Shown here piece after piece: positions 17,880-26,882 of a DNA stretch of 64,000 bases. Each line of letters opens with the position of its first letter. The stretch's first letter is position 1. Below the pieces are notes generated by a model, which was not told the DNA's origin, did not search any database, and saw only the letters and a list, made by a program, of their open reading frames with translations. Where the stretch lies: positions 1 through 64,000 of the forward strand of contig NZ_BNJG01000006.1 in assembly GCF_016587375.1 (NCBI RefSeq), given 5' to 3'. A program made the translations under genes and the position numbers. The DNA is from Ktedonobacter robiniae. Its GTDB lineage: Bacteria > Chloroflexota > Ktedonobacteria > Ktedonobacterales > Ktedonobacteraceae.

Positions 17880-18893
17880 ATGTTACAGCCAGAAGCATCC
17901 AATTCCGCCCATCCAGAGTACACGCAAGGAGATGAGGAGCAGGCTCGTTGGCTGGCTATGTATGAACAGATGCTCAAAATTCGCGTCTTTGAAGAGCACG
18001 TCAATGAGCTCTATCGCACCGCCAGGATGCCTGGCCTGGCGCACCTCTATAGTGGAGAGGAGGCGATAGCGGTCGGTGTCTGTCAGGCCTTACGACGCGA
18101 TGACTACATCACCAGTACACATCGGGGGCATGGTCATTGTCTCGCCAAGGGGGCCAGAGTAGATCGCATGTTTGCGGAACTGCTGGGTAAAGAAGCGGGC
18201 TATTGCCGGGGCAAGGGCGGGTCCATGCATATCGCCGACCAGGATACAGGGAACCTGGGCGCCAATGCCATTGTCGGTGGAAGTGCCGGCATTGCCACGG
18301 GTGCCGCGATGTCCAGCAAGATGCGGGGGAGCGACCGGGTCGCGGCCTGCTTCTTTGGCGACGGTGCGCTTGGGCAGGGACTTCTCTACGAAGTCATGAA
18401 TATGGCGTCCTTATGGAAGCTGCCCGTGGTCTATGTCTGTGAAAACAACCAGTACAACGAATACACACACAATGCTGAAACCACAGCAGGCGAGATGGCG
18501 CACCGGGCCAGGGCCTTTGGTCTTTTGACTGAAGAGATTGATGGGCAGGATGTGCGCGTTGTCTACGCAGCCGCGCACCGTGTGGTTGAGCGAGCGCGCC
18601 AGGGCGAGGGGCCTGCCTTCCTCCTGTGTGATACCTATCGCTACTTTGGACACCATGTCGGCGATATTCAGCGCTCCTACTACCGAGCGAAAGAAGAGGA
18701 GGAGCACTGGATACAACACCGCGACCCCCTCAAGCTCCTCGCCGAATGGTTGAGCACAGAGGGCTTCGCGGGGCATGAAACGTTTACGCAGATCGAACAA
18801 CGCGTGAGAACCGAGGTTGCGGAAGGTGAGCGCTTCGCACTCTCTGCACCTTTTCCCCAGCCAGGCGAGGTGGAACAAGATGTCTATGCTTAG
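17880..18893 (+). CDS. 2-oxo acid/acetoin dehydrogenase E1 component, alpha subunit
   Basis: 337 aa TPP-dependent dehydrogenase subunit of the PdhA/AcoA family. The TPP/Mg motif GDGALGQG with the downstream N (YEVMNMASLWKLPVVYVCENNQ) is intact, as are HRGHGHCLAKG and GKGGSMH. It decarboxylates a 2-oxo acid (or acetoin) with the beta subunit and passes the acyl group to E2 lipoyl. The gene starts 18 nt after the dehydrogenase-like gene and overlaps E1 beta by 14 nt. Presence of a separate alpha and beta fits the acetoin or branched-chain type; which cannot be decided. Confidence 0.92.
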   Translation: MLQPEASNSAHPEYTQGDEEQARWLAMYEQMLKIRVFEEHVNELYRTARMPGLAHLYSGEEAIAVGVCQALRRDDYITSTHRGHGHCLAKGARVDRMFAELLGKEAGYCRGKGGSMHIADQDTGNLGANAIVGGSAGIATGAAMSSKMRGSDRVAACFFGDGALGQGLLYEVMNMASLWKLPVVYVCENNQYNEYTHNAETTAGEMAHRARAFGLLTEEIDGQDVRVVYAAAHRVVERARQGEGPAFLLCDTYRYFGHHVGDIQRSYYRAKEEEEHWIQHRDPLKLLAEWLSTEGFAGHETFTQIEQRVRTEVAEGERFALSAPFPQPGEVEQDVYA

Positions 18894-19893
18894 CACCACA
18901 GCCAACCAGGAGGTCCAGGAGACCACGCTTGGGCAGGCGATTCGCGAGGCCCTGGCCGAGGAGATGCGTCGAGACCCGCGTGTCTTCATCATGGGCGAAG
19001 ACGTGGCCGAAGCCGGGACGCCATTCAAAGTCCTCTCTGGCCTCGTTGAGGAGTTTGGCCCCGCGCGTGTCATCGATACCCCCATCTCGGAGGCTGGGAT
19101 TACAGGCGTGGGAGTCGGTGGCGCAATGACAGGCATGCGCCCCATTATCGACATTATGTTTGGCGACTTTATTACCCTCGCCCTTGACCAGATCGTGAAC
19201 CAGGCGGCCAAGGTTCACTATATGTCCGGTGGGAAGCTCAAGGTTCCCCTGGTGGTGCGCACGACCCTGGGGGCGACCCGTCGCACCGCGGCTCAGCATA
19301 GTCAGAGTTTGCACGCCTGGGTGAGTCATATTCCTGGTTTAAAGGTGGCCCTGCCATCCACGCCATATGACGCGAAGGGGCTACTCAAGACGGCCATTCG
19401 CGATGAGAACCCCGTCATCTTCTTCGAAGATAAGATGATGTATCAGTTGAAAGGCCCGGTACCCGAAGGCGACTATACCATTCCCTTTGGGGTGGCGGAT
19501 ATCAAACGCGCCGGAACCGATATTACCCTGGTCGCGACCAGTAGCATGGTACAGGTTGCGCTTGAGGCGGCGGAGAAGCTTGAGACACTGGGGTTAAGTG
19601 CGGAGGTGGTTGATCCGCGTACTACTGTTCCCCTGGATAGCGCGACCTTGATCGAGTCAGCCAGAAAGACTAGTCGTGTGATTGTAGTCGACGAAGGATA
19701 CGAACGCTATGGCGTCACCGCGGAACTTGCCGCAGTCATTGCCGAGGGCGCGTTCTACTACCTGGATGCCCCGGTCAGGCGCATGGGTGCTATGAATGTG
19801 CCAGTACCCTTTTCTCCCGTCCTGGAAGATCTCACAGTCCCTACCGCTGCTACGGTGGTAGATGTAGCCAAAACGTTATGTGGTCGTGTCTAG
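18880..19893 (+). CDS. 2-oxo acid/acetoin dehydrogenase E1 component, beta subunit
   Basis: 337 aa from ATG 18880, inside the end of E1 alpha with AGGTGG 6 nt upstream. The transketolase pyrimidine-binding domain (EDVAEAGTPFKV, DTPISEAGITGVGVG) and C-terminal transketolase domain (VVDPRTTVPLDSATLIESARKT, split by normal spacing) are intact, with GEDVAEAG holding the TPP-contacting Glu. It pairs with the preceding alpha subunit in an alpha2beta2 E1. The 14-bp overlap implies translational coupling and fixed stoichiometry. Confidence 0.92.
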   Translation: MSMLSTTANQEVQETTLGQAIREALAEEMRRDPRVFIMGEDVAEAGTPFKVLSGLVEEFGPARVIDTPISEAGITGVGVGGAMTGMRPIIDIMFGDFITLALDQIVNQAAKVHYMSGGKLKVPLVVRTTLGATRRTAAQHSQSLHAWVSHIPGLKVALPSTPYDAKGLLKTAIRDENPVIFFEDKMMYQLKGPVPEGDYTIPFGVADIKRAGTDITLVATSSMVQVALEAAEKLETLGLSAEVVDPRTTVPLDSATLIESARKTSRVIVVDEGYERYGVTAELAAVIAEGAFYYLDAPVRRMGAMNVPVPFSPVLEDLTVPTAATVVDVAKTLCGRV

Positions 19894-19917
19894 ACATTTC
19901 CAACGAAGGAGAGAGAT

Positions 19918-21216
19918 ATGGCGATCAAAACCTATGGCTTGATGGGCGTAGACTGGGAGGAGCGCGCGAATTTTGAGCGCTTACGCACCACGCGCCTTGC
20001 GCGGATCAAACATCTGCTGAAAGCATCGGAGATGGGGGCGCTCCTCTGCTTCGATATGAATAACATTCGCTATATTACGGCAACCCACATTGGCACCTGG
20101 GCCATGGATAAGCTGGCCCGTTTCTCTCTTTTACCCCAGGACGATGAGCCGATCATGTGGGACTTTGGCTCAGCCGCGCGCCATCACCAACTGTATGCGC
20201 CGTGGCTAAGTGAGCGTTCGCGCGCGGGTATCTCCACACAACGCGGTGCTATGTCGCCAGAGTCTGGCCGCGCTGAAGATGTGGCGCGCAAAATTCGCAT
20301 CGAGCTAGAGGAACGTGGGCTCCTCCACGAGCCATTGGGAGTAGATGTGGTCGAATTGCCGGTGCTCTTCGCCTTGCAGGCCGAGGGTATTCAGGTGGTC
20401 GATGGACAGCAATTACTGCAACAGGCGCGCTTAATCAAGACAGAGGATGAGATTACGCTCCTGGCGACAGCTTGTATGATGGTCGATGCGGCGTATGACG
20501 AGCTCTATCGAGCGCTAAAACCGGGGATCCGCGAGAATGAGTGTGTTGGATTGGTCAGCAAAGTGCTCTATGATCTGGGTTCGGAGCATGTCGAGGGGGT
20601 CAATGCCATCTCGGGCGAGCGATGCAGCCCTCACCCGCACGTCTATACGGATCGCGCCTTGAGACCGGGCGATCCAGCCTACTTTGACATCTTGCATAGC
20701 TACAACGGGTATCGCACCTGTTACTACCGCACCTTTGTCGTGGGGAGCGCCTCCCAGGCCCAGGTCGATGCCTATAAACGGTGTCGGGAGATCCTGGATC
20801 GAGCCATCAATGCCATCAAGCCGGGTGTTACCACAGCTGATATTGTCAAACTCTGGCCCAAAGCCGAGGAGTTTGGTTTCCCCAACGAAGAGGCCGCATT
20901 CGCACTCCAATATGGGCATGGCGTCGGACTCTCGATCTGGGAGAAGCCTATTTTCAGCCGCCTGGTCTCGCTTGAACATCCCGAGGCCATTGAGGAAGGG
21001 ATGGTTTTTGCCCTGGAAACCTTCTGGCCCGCTTCAGATGGCTGGTCCGCGGCGCGCATCGAAGAACAACTGGTAGTGACCCACGGTGGCTGCGAGGTCA
21101 TTACGCGTTTCCCCGCTGAACAATTGCTGGTGGCTGGAGCGCACTACTATACTGCGACAGGTCCCCTCGCTGCTATACGTGAAACCCAGTCCAATCTCAA
21201 TACCCAGCTGAAGTAG
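19918..21216 (+). CDS. creatinase/M24-fold hydrolase with incomplete metal site
   Basis: 432 aa: creatinase-type N-terminal domain (about 25-165) and C-terminal pita-bread domain. Of the five canonical M24 ligands, Asp257, His334 (YGHGVGL), Glu367 (ALETF) and Glu382/383 (RIEEQL) are present. The second Asp, 11 residues after Asp257, is Cys268 in GYRTCYYRTF. A normal dinuclear aminopeptidase is therefore unlikely; a creatinase-, ectoine-hydrolase- or lyase-like activity fits better. It is embedded between E1 beta and E2, starts 25 nt after E1 beta with AAGGAGAG, and so probably makes an intermediate for the same pathway. Confidence 0.85.
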   Translation: MAIKTYGLMGVDWEERANFERLRTTRLARIKHLLKASEMGALLCFDMNNIRYITATHIGTWAMDKLARFSLLPQDDEPIMWDFGSAARHHQLYAPWLSERSRAGISTQRGAMSPESGRAEDVARKIRIELEERGLLHEPLGVDVVELPVLFALQAEGIQVVDGQQLLQQARLIKTEDEITLLATACMMVDAAYDELYRALKPGIRENECVGLVSKVLYDLGSEHVEGVNAISGERCSPHPHVYTDRALRPGDPAYFDILHSYNGYRTCYYRTFVVGSASQAQVDAYKRCREILDRAINAIKPGVTTADIVKLWPKAEEFGFPNEEAAFALQYGHGVGLSIWEKPIFSRLVSLEHPEAIEEGMVFALETFWPASDGWSAARIEEQLVVTHGGCEVITRFPAEQLLVAGAHYYTATGPLAAIRETQSNLNTQLK

Positions 21217-21299
21217 TGAACACATGCGATGTCTTGTGAGAAGAAAAGGGTGTGTCTGTGGCTATAAAGCCCTCGCTTCCCCCGCTTTCTAGGAGGTCC

Positions 21300-22607
21300 A
21301 TGGTGACGACACAAGTTATCCTGCCAGCATTGGGAATGTCGCAAGACACGGGGAAGATCATTACCTGGCTCAAAGCTAGTGGCGAGCAGGTCACAAAGGG
21401 AGAACCCCTGGTAGAAATCGAGACCGACAAAGCCACGGTCGAGATCGAAGCTCCCGCCGATGGCGTGCTCGACCAGATCGTAGCCGAGCCTGGCGAGGAG
21501 GTTCCGGTAGGGCAGGTCATTGCCACGATCCTTGCTCCAGGCGAAAAGGCAGCCAGTGCCGGGGAGGCGACAAACATCTCGCGATCTTCCCCAGGAGACC
21601 ACACGCGCCAGCCATCCTTGCCAGCCAGCCCCCTGGCGTCGCGCATCGCCGCTGAGCACAACCTGGATCTGAGTCTTGTTCAGGCCGAGGGCAAACGCAT
21701 TCAAAAGGCGGACGTCATGACCTATTTGCGCAATCAGCAGGGAGCCCATAAGCAGCAACCCACCACTCCAATAGCCCAGACGACACCGCGTTTAACGATG
21801 GCCTCGCCCAAAGCACGACGATTAGCGGCAGAGCAGGGAAAAGATCTCGCGCAGATCAAAGGGAGTGGACCAGGAGGGGCCGTACTGGCGGCAGATGTCG
21901 TATTTATGCCTCAAGCTGCGGCAGTACATGAAAAGCAAGATCAGCCATTGAGCACCATCTGGCGCATCATGGCTGAGCGCACAACCCAGAGCTGGACGAG
22001 CGTGCCTCATTTCTACCTGGTGCGCGAGGTCAATGCCAGTCGCTTAGAGACCTGGTATCAACATAGACGCAAGCACGCAGCCGAGCAGACAAGCTACACC
22101 GATCTGCTGGTAAAAATTGTGGCGCTGGCACTACGAACCTCTCCACGGCTCAATGCCTCATGGCGCGAAGGAACGTTGCATCTAGAGCAAGCTATCCATA
22201 TAGGTCTGGCCGTGGCTACCGAGCATGGTCTGGTTGTGCCCGTCATTCACCAGGCAGATAGATTGAGTCTGCAAGAGATTACCCGGCGACGCAGAGACCT
22301 GGTAGCCAGGGCCCTGGCCAGAAAACTGCGACCAGAAGACCTGCGTGAAGCAACATTTACGATCAGCAACCTGGGGATGTACAACATCGACGCATTTAAC
22401 GCCATTATTCAGCCGCCACAGGTTGCAATTCTGGCAGTGGGCCGTATAGCGGAACGTGTGGTGCCTGTGCAGAAACAACCCATGGTTCAACCTACGATGA
22501 TGCTGACTCTCTCATGCGACCATCGCGCCGTCGATGGCGCGTTGGGAGCAAAATTTTTGTCGCTGCTCGCGGATCTCATTGAGGAGCCGCTAGGGCTATT
22601 GCAGTAA
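21300..22607 (+). CDS. 2-oxo acid dehydrogenase E2 (dihydrolipoamide acyltransferase) with two E3/E1-binding domains
   Basis: 435 aa. Lipoyl domain 1-80 with the lipoylated Lys44 in ETDKATVEIE; two peripheral-subunit-binding-like domains (about 109-143, ASPLASRIAAEH; about 168-201, ASPKARRLAAEQGKDL); catalytic acyltransferase domain 215-435 with DHRAVDG (His408, Asp412). Most E2 proteins carry one PSBD. The AGGAGGT (21291-21297) is so close to ATG 21300 that GTG 21303 may be the real start. It completes the E1-E2 set; no lipoamide dehydrogenase (E3) is nearby, so a housekeeping E3 must serve. Confidence 0.93.
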   Translation: MVTTQVILPALGMSQDTGKIITWLKASGEQVTKGEPLVEIETDKATVEIEAPADGVLDQIVAEPGEEVPVGQVIATILAPGEKAASAGEATNISRSSPGDHTRQPSLPASPLASRIAAEHNLDLSLVQAEGKRIQKADVMTYLRNQQGAHKQQPTTPIAQTTPRLTMASPKARRLAAEQGKDLAQIKGSGPGGAVLAADVVFMPQAAAVHEKQDQPLSTIWRIMAERTTQSWTSVPHFYLVREVNASRLETWYQHRRKHAAEQTSYTDLLVKIVALALRTSPRLNASWREGTLHLEQAIHIGLAVATEHGLVVPVIHQADRLSLQEITRRRRDLVARALARKLRPEDLREATFTISNLGMYNIDAFNAIIQPPQVAILAVGRIAERVVPVQKQPMVQPTMMLTLSCDHRAVDGALGAKFLSLLADLIEEPLGLLQ

Positions 22608-22790
22608 TGTTTCCCACACAGTAAGGCTCGCGAGGCATGAAAGGAGGGAAAGCAAGCGAACATACAAGGCACCACTTGTCATTCATAGCACATCCCAATT
22701 GCGCATGATACCTCCCACGATGTCAGGCCAGGCGCTAGCATCCCCTGGCAATCTTTTGACGATTATTGTGCAGTACTAAGGAGAACACCC

Positions 22791-24041
22791 GTGGTAGGAC
22801 GACACACTTTCTGGCAACGCAACAGGCTTCCGCTGCTGGCGCTCTTGATGGTAGTGTTGCTGATGTGCAGCGCCTGCACACAGAATAATACAGCCACGAA
22901 TACCCAGTCTCAGGCGTTCATCAAAATCGGCGTCTCTGTCTCGCTCTCAGGCGACTTCTCCGCCGATGGCAAGGCGACAGAGCAAGGCTATCAGCTATGG
23001 GCTGATACCGTGAATAAAAATGGTGGGCTGCTCGGGCGCCAGGTAAAGCTGGATTTTCTCTCTGATGGGAGCAATACAACCCAGGTTGTTACCAACTATC
23101 AGAAGCTGATTACCAATAACCATGACGACCTTGTCTTCGGCCCCTATTCAACGCTCTTAACCAAGCCAGCATCCGTGGTAGCAAATCGCTATGGCTATGC
23201 CATGCTGGAAGGTTCTGGTGGCGGTCCCTCAGTCTTTACCCAGGGCTTACATAATATTTTTGATGTAACCGCCCCTATTGTGAATCAGATGGATAGCTTT
23301 GTCGAATATATCCTCTCGCTGCCAGCTGACCAGCGCCCACAGACGGTGGCCTATGCGACGGAAGACGATCCCTTTACACAGCCCATGATCGACCGGGCAC
23401 GCCAGCTACTGGAACAGGGGGGCGTAAAAACCGTTTCGTACCAGGTGTACCCGGCAGAAACCACCGACTTCACCCCCATAGCGCAGAAGATTATCGCCTC
23501 TAATGCGCAACTCGTCGTGTTAGGCTCGATGCTCCCCGACGCGACCGCGTATGTGCAGGCCTTCAAGCAGCAGCACTTTAACCCTAAGGCTATTATTGCC
23601 TCCGCGGGACCTGACCAGGGAGCGCAATTTACCGGCCCCATAGGAGGTAGCTCTGTTGCGGAAGGCATCTTCTTTCCCAATGCCTGGGCTCCAGGGCTGA
23701 CGACCTATCAAAACGCGCAGATGGTCCAAGACTATATCGCTAAATATGGCGGGACAGCTGACCAGATCAGCGCCGATACGGCGGAGGCTTACGCGGCAGG
23801 GCAGGTCCTGGCACAAGCCGTGAACAAGGCTCATAGTATCGACAATAAGCAATTGCTCGCCACATTGCACGCGGGCAACACCTTCCAGACGCTGCAAGGG
23901 GATGTAAAGTTCAACGACGTAGGCGAGAACGTCGATGGCAAGGGCTTTACCTTCCAGTGGCAGGGTGGTTCCGTGCAGCGTGTCTATCCGGCCAGCATTG
24001 CCACGGCGAAACCTGTCTACCCTAAACCGAACTGGCCCTAG
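22791..24041 (+). CDS. ABC importer substrate-binding lipoprotein (LivK/HAAT type)
   Basis: 416 aa. GTG 22791 behind AAGGAGAA. A lipoprotein signal (hydrophobic LLALLMVVLLM, then CSAC) puts the modified Cys at residue 29. The mature part is a Peripla_BP_6 fold: IKIGVSVSLSGDFSADG, ADTVNKNGGLLGRQV, FGPYSTLLTKPA. Such proteins bind branched-chain amino acids, amides, urea or aromatic acids. It heads the importer set that follows, separated by a strong hairpin that could let the binding protein be made in excess over the permeases. Confidence 0.92.
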   Translation: MVGRHTFWQRNRLPLLALLMVVLLMCSACTQNNTATNTQSQAFIKIGVSVSLSGDFSADGKATEQGYQLWADTVNKNGGLLGRQVKLDFLSDGSNTTQVVTNYQKLITNNHDDLVFGPYSTLLTKPASVVANRYGYAMLEGSGGGPSVFTQGLHNIFDVTAPIVNQMDSFVEYILSLPADQRPQTVAYATEDDPFTQPMIDRARQLLEQGGVKTVSYQVYPAETTDFTPIAQKIIASNAQLVVLGSMLPDATAYVQAFKQQHFNPKAIIASAGPDQGAQFTGPIGGSSVAEGIFFPNAWAPGLTTYQNAQMVQDYIAKYGGTADQISADTAEAYAAGQVLAQAVNKAHSIDNKQLLATLHAGNTFQTLQGDVKFNDVGENVDGKGFTFQWQGGSVQRVYPASIATAKPVYPKPNWP

Positions 24042-24084
24042 TATGCTGTTTCTGCCAGACGTAACGAGGCGTCTGGTAGGAGTG

Positions 24085-24124
24085 GCGCCTGCCATCTGTT
24101 CAGTACTCGGAAGATGGCAGGCGC
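24085..24124 (+). terminator. hairpin between binding-protein and permease genes
   Basis: Arms 24085-24097 and 24112-24124 form a 13-bp perfect stem with a 14-nt loop, without T-run. A smaller CCAGACG/CGTCTGG hairpin lies just upstream (about 24055-24076). Typical of processing or partial termination between binding-protein and permease genes. Confidence 0.6.
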
Positions 24125-24213
24125 GCTCATCTCCACAGATGCTTTAACCCCTGATAACGCTTGTGCTAACCGGGGAGGGATTACCCATCTTCCAGCCCAT
24201 AGAAGGAGGCTGT

Positions 24214-25092
24214 ATGGTCGGCATTATTATAGAGGCCATCATTACGGGAATTTTAACGGGTGGCGTGTATGCCTTAATGGCATCGGGGCTGACATTGGTA
24301 TTTGGCGTGATGGATATTATCAATATCGGGCAGGGGGCGCTTGTGATCCTGGGAGCGTACCTGAGCTATGTTTTGGAGCAACAACTACACATCGATTTAT
24401 TCCTGGGCCTCCTCATCACGATGCCCTGTCTGTTTCTCCTGGGCATCGTGCTTGAGTGGCTCTTTATTCGCCCGATCAGGCGGGATCGCACCATGTTGTC
24501 TATCCTGGTAACGTTTGGCATTGCCCTCATCATCGAAGGTATCCTCAACCTGCTCTTCTCAGCGGACTATATCCAGTTACACGCCTGGTATGTAACGGCG
24601 TCGTTTCGTATAGTCAACTTCTACCTCTCCTACATTTATGTGTTTGGTTTCCTACTGGCGGTGCTGCTGCTGGGAGCACTCTATCTGCTGCTCTATCGTA
24701 CGCGCTTTGGACGCAGTATGCGCGCGGCCATGGAGAACCGGACAGCGGCTGAACTGATTGGCATTGATGTCGAGCGTGTTTCGATGATTACCTTTGGCAT
24801 TGGGATCTCGCTAGCTGCCGCCGGGGGCATGGCCTTTGGCGCGACCAATACTTTCAATGCCGGGAGCGCCTATGACCTGATCTCGCGCCTGCTCGCGATT
24901 ATTATCTTTGGAGGGATGGGAAGTTTAACCGGTGCTCTTGCGGCCTCTGTCGGCATGCTGGTGATCGAGGACGTCACCGCCGTCACCTGGTCTCCGGTTT
25001 GGGCCAATATCGTCTTCTTTCTTCTATTGGTATTCATCCTGGTGCTGCGCCCCCAGGGATTGTTTGGACAGAGGGAAGGAAGAAAACAATGA
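24214..25092 (+). CDS. livH: branched-chain amino acid-type ABC permease, LivH family
   Basis: 292 aa from ATG 24214, 4 nt after AGAAGGAGG. About eight TM helices. Family motifs: GILTGGVYALMASGLTLVFG at the N-terminus (first cytoplasmic loop) and the EAA-like loop AELIGIDVERVSMITFGIG. The inner-membrane pore subunit pairs with the LivM-type gene, which overlaps its stop by 4 bp (ATGA). Confidence 0.92.
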   Translation: MVGIIIEAIITGILTGGVYALMASGLTLVFGVMDIINIGQGALVILGAYLSYVLEQQLHIDLFLGLLITMPCLFLLGIVLEWLFIRPIRRDRTMLSILVTFGIALIIEGILNLLFSADYIQLHAWYVTASFRIVNFYLSYIYVFGFLLAVLLLGALYLLLYRTRFGRSMRAAMENRTAAELIGIDVERVSMITFGIGISLAAAGGMAFGATNTFNAGSAYDLISRLLAIIIFGGMGSLTGALAASVGMLVIEDVTAVTWSPVWANIVFFLLLVFILVLRPQGLFGQREGRKQ

Positions 25093-26150
25093 GGATCGCC
25101 ACGTTTGCGGGAGGAGGAATACTCCTGGTCTTTGCCTGCGCCTTCCCACTTCTCTTCTCTGATCCTACCGTGACCACAATCGCGGTCTTCACGCTCATCT
25201 TCGCGGTCGCAACCAGTGGGTGGAATATTCTCGCCGGGTATACGGGCTATGTTGCCCTGGGTCATGCCGCCTACTTTGGCCTGGGTGCCTATGCGCTGGC
25301 TATCCTCTGCCAGGATTGGCATATTGCTGGTGGTTACGCACCCTTTCTCCTGGTCCCCCTGGCAGGGCTCATCGCGGCATTGATTGCCATCCCCCTGGGC
25401 TGGATTGCACTACGGGTACGGCGCCATACCTTTGTGGTGATCACGATCGCCATGTTTTTTATCATCCAGTTACTGGCCTATAACCTCTCCTGGCTTACGA
25501 AAGGCTCTACGGGTCTCAGCCTCCCCATTCCTCTCGATTGGGGCGGTGATTTCTTTAATATTCCCTTTTACTATGTGACACTGGCGCTGCTTCTGTTAAC
25601 GCTGACGGTCTCCTGGGGCGTACGCCACTCAAAATATGGGCTGGGTCTGCTGGCAATTCGCGATGACGAGGATCGCGCGCTTGGCCTTGGAGTAAAGACT
25701 GGAATATCCAAGCTGCTCGCCTTTGCGCTTGCCGCGTTGATCGTTGGGATGGCGGGCGCCATCTGGGCGTATTTTGTCGAAGCGGTCTATCCCGCGACGG
25801 CCTTTGATCCCTTGTTCGATATTGCCATCGCCTTGATGGCTTTTCTCGGGGGGCTGGGCACCATTACGGGTCCACTCCTGGGGGCCTTGATCCTGGAACC
25901 AACACAGCAATATTTTGCGTTGGCGTACGGGCAAAACGGCTACTATCTAATCGTCTATGGCGCACTCTTCCTGGTGGTGATCCTGCTTTTACCCCAGGGC
26001 ATTGTCCCCTCGCTACAGGCGCGGTGGAGCAGATTTCAGGCTATGCGAGCGCAGGAACGAGATCGCACGATGAGCAGGGTGAGCCATAGGTCTACAGCAG
26101 GGGAAGATGGAAGCCCGGAGGTGGAAACGAAAGAGGGAGCCAATCTATGA
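25089..26150 (+). CDS. livM: branched-chain amino acid-type ABC permease, LivM family
   Basis: 353 aa from ATG 25089 in the ATGA overlap with the LivH-type gene. TM helices throughout. The LivM signature AGYTGYVALGHAAYFGLGAY and the EAA-like loop AIRDDEDRALGLGVKTGISKLLAFA are present. The cytoplasmic tail (last ~35 residues) is charged and poorly conserved. It overlaps the next ATPase gene by 4 bp. Confidence 0.92.
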   Translation: MRIATFAGGGILLVFACAFPLLFSDPTVTTIAVFTLIFAVATSGWNILAGYTGYVALGHAAYFGLGAYALAILCQDWHIAGGYAPFLLVPLAGLIAALIAIPLGWIALRVRRHTFVVITIAMFFIIQLLAYNLSWLTKGSTGLSLPIPLDWGGDFFNIPFYYVTLALLLLTLTVSWGVRHSKYGLGLLAIRDDEDRALGLGVKTGISKLLAFALAALIVGMAGAIWAYFVEAVYPATAFDPLFDIAIALMAFLGGLGTITGPLLGALILEPTQQYFALAYGQNGYYLIVYGALFLVVILLLPQGIVPSLQARWSRFQAMRAQERDRTMSRVSHRSTAGEDGSPEVETKEGANL

Positions 26151-26878
26151 ATTGCTTAGAAATCCAGGATGTGCACAAAGCCTTTGGTGGCATTCAGGCC
26201 CTGGACACGTGCTCGCTCTCGGTGGCGCAGGGGACGATTACCGGACTGATTGGTCCCAATGGCTCGGGCAAGACCACGCTGTTTAATATTATTACTGGCT
26301 ACGAGCGGGCTGATAGTGGGCAGGTACGTTTCCAGGCCCAGGATATCACAAATAAAGCGCCTGACACAATCTTTCGCCTGGGGATAGGGCGCACCTTTCA
26401 ATTGACGCGTATCTTTCCGCGTCTCACGGTACTCGAAAACATGCACGTGGCCGTGCAACGCACAGATCTCAGGGGGATGTTTCGCTGGTGGAGCGCATCC
26501 CATGAGCGGCAACGCGCGCTCGAACTGCTGGAGTTTGTGGGCTTGCACACGTTCAAGGATCTGCCCGCGGGCAATCTGTCCTTTGGGCAGCGAAAATTAC
26601 TGGAGTTCGCCTTTATCCTGATTGCTGAGCCGCAGGTGATTCTCCTGGATGAGCCAGCAGGAGGAGTCAATCCCACCATGGTCAATTACCTGGCCGACCG
26701 TATTCGTACCCTCAATCAACGAGGGGTGACTTTTCTGATCGTCGAGCACAATATGGAGTTTGTGATGGAATTATGCCACCGGGTCACGGTCATGCATCGT
26801 GGAACCAGCATTGCCGAAGGAACGCCAGCAGAGGTGCGAGCCAATCCCGGCGTCCTACAAGCCTACCTAGGAGACTAA
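26147..26878 (+). CDS. livG: branched-chain amino acid-type ABC ATPase, LivG family
   Basis: 243 aa. Walker A GPNGSGKTT, LivG-type extended middle region (NMHVAVQRTDLRGMFRWW), signature LSFGQRKLLEFA and Walker B VILLDEPAGGVNP with H-loop IVEHNMEFV. The LSFGQ signature and the PAGGVNP wording are LivG hallmarks. It starts in the ATGA overlap with the permease gene; 4 bp separate it from the LivF-type gene. Confidence 0.93.
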   Translation: MNCLEIQDVHKAFGGIQALDTCSLSVAQGTITGLIGPNGSGKTTLFNIITGYERADSGQVRFQAQDITNKAPDTIFRLGIGRTFQLTRIFPRLTVLENMHVAVQRTDLRGMFRWWSASHERQRALELLEFVGLHTFKDLPAGNLSFGQRKLLEFAFILIAEPQVILLDEPAGGVNPTMVNYLADRIRTLNQRGVTFLIVEHNMEFVMELCHRVTVMHRGTSIAEGTPAEVRANPGVLQAYLGD

Positions 26879-26882
26879 GGAG

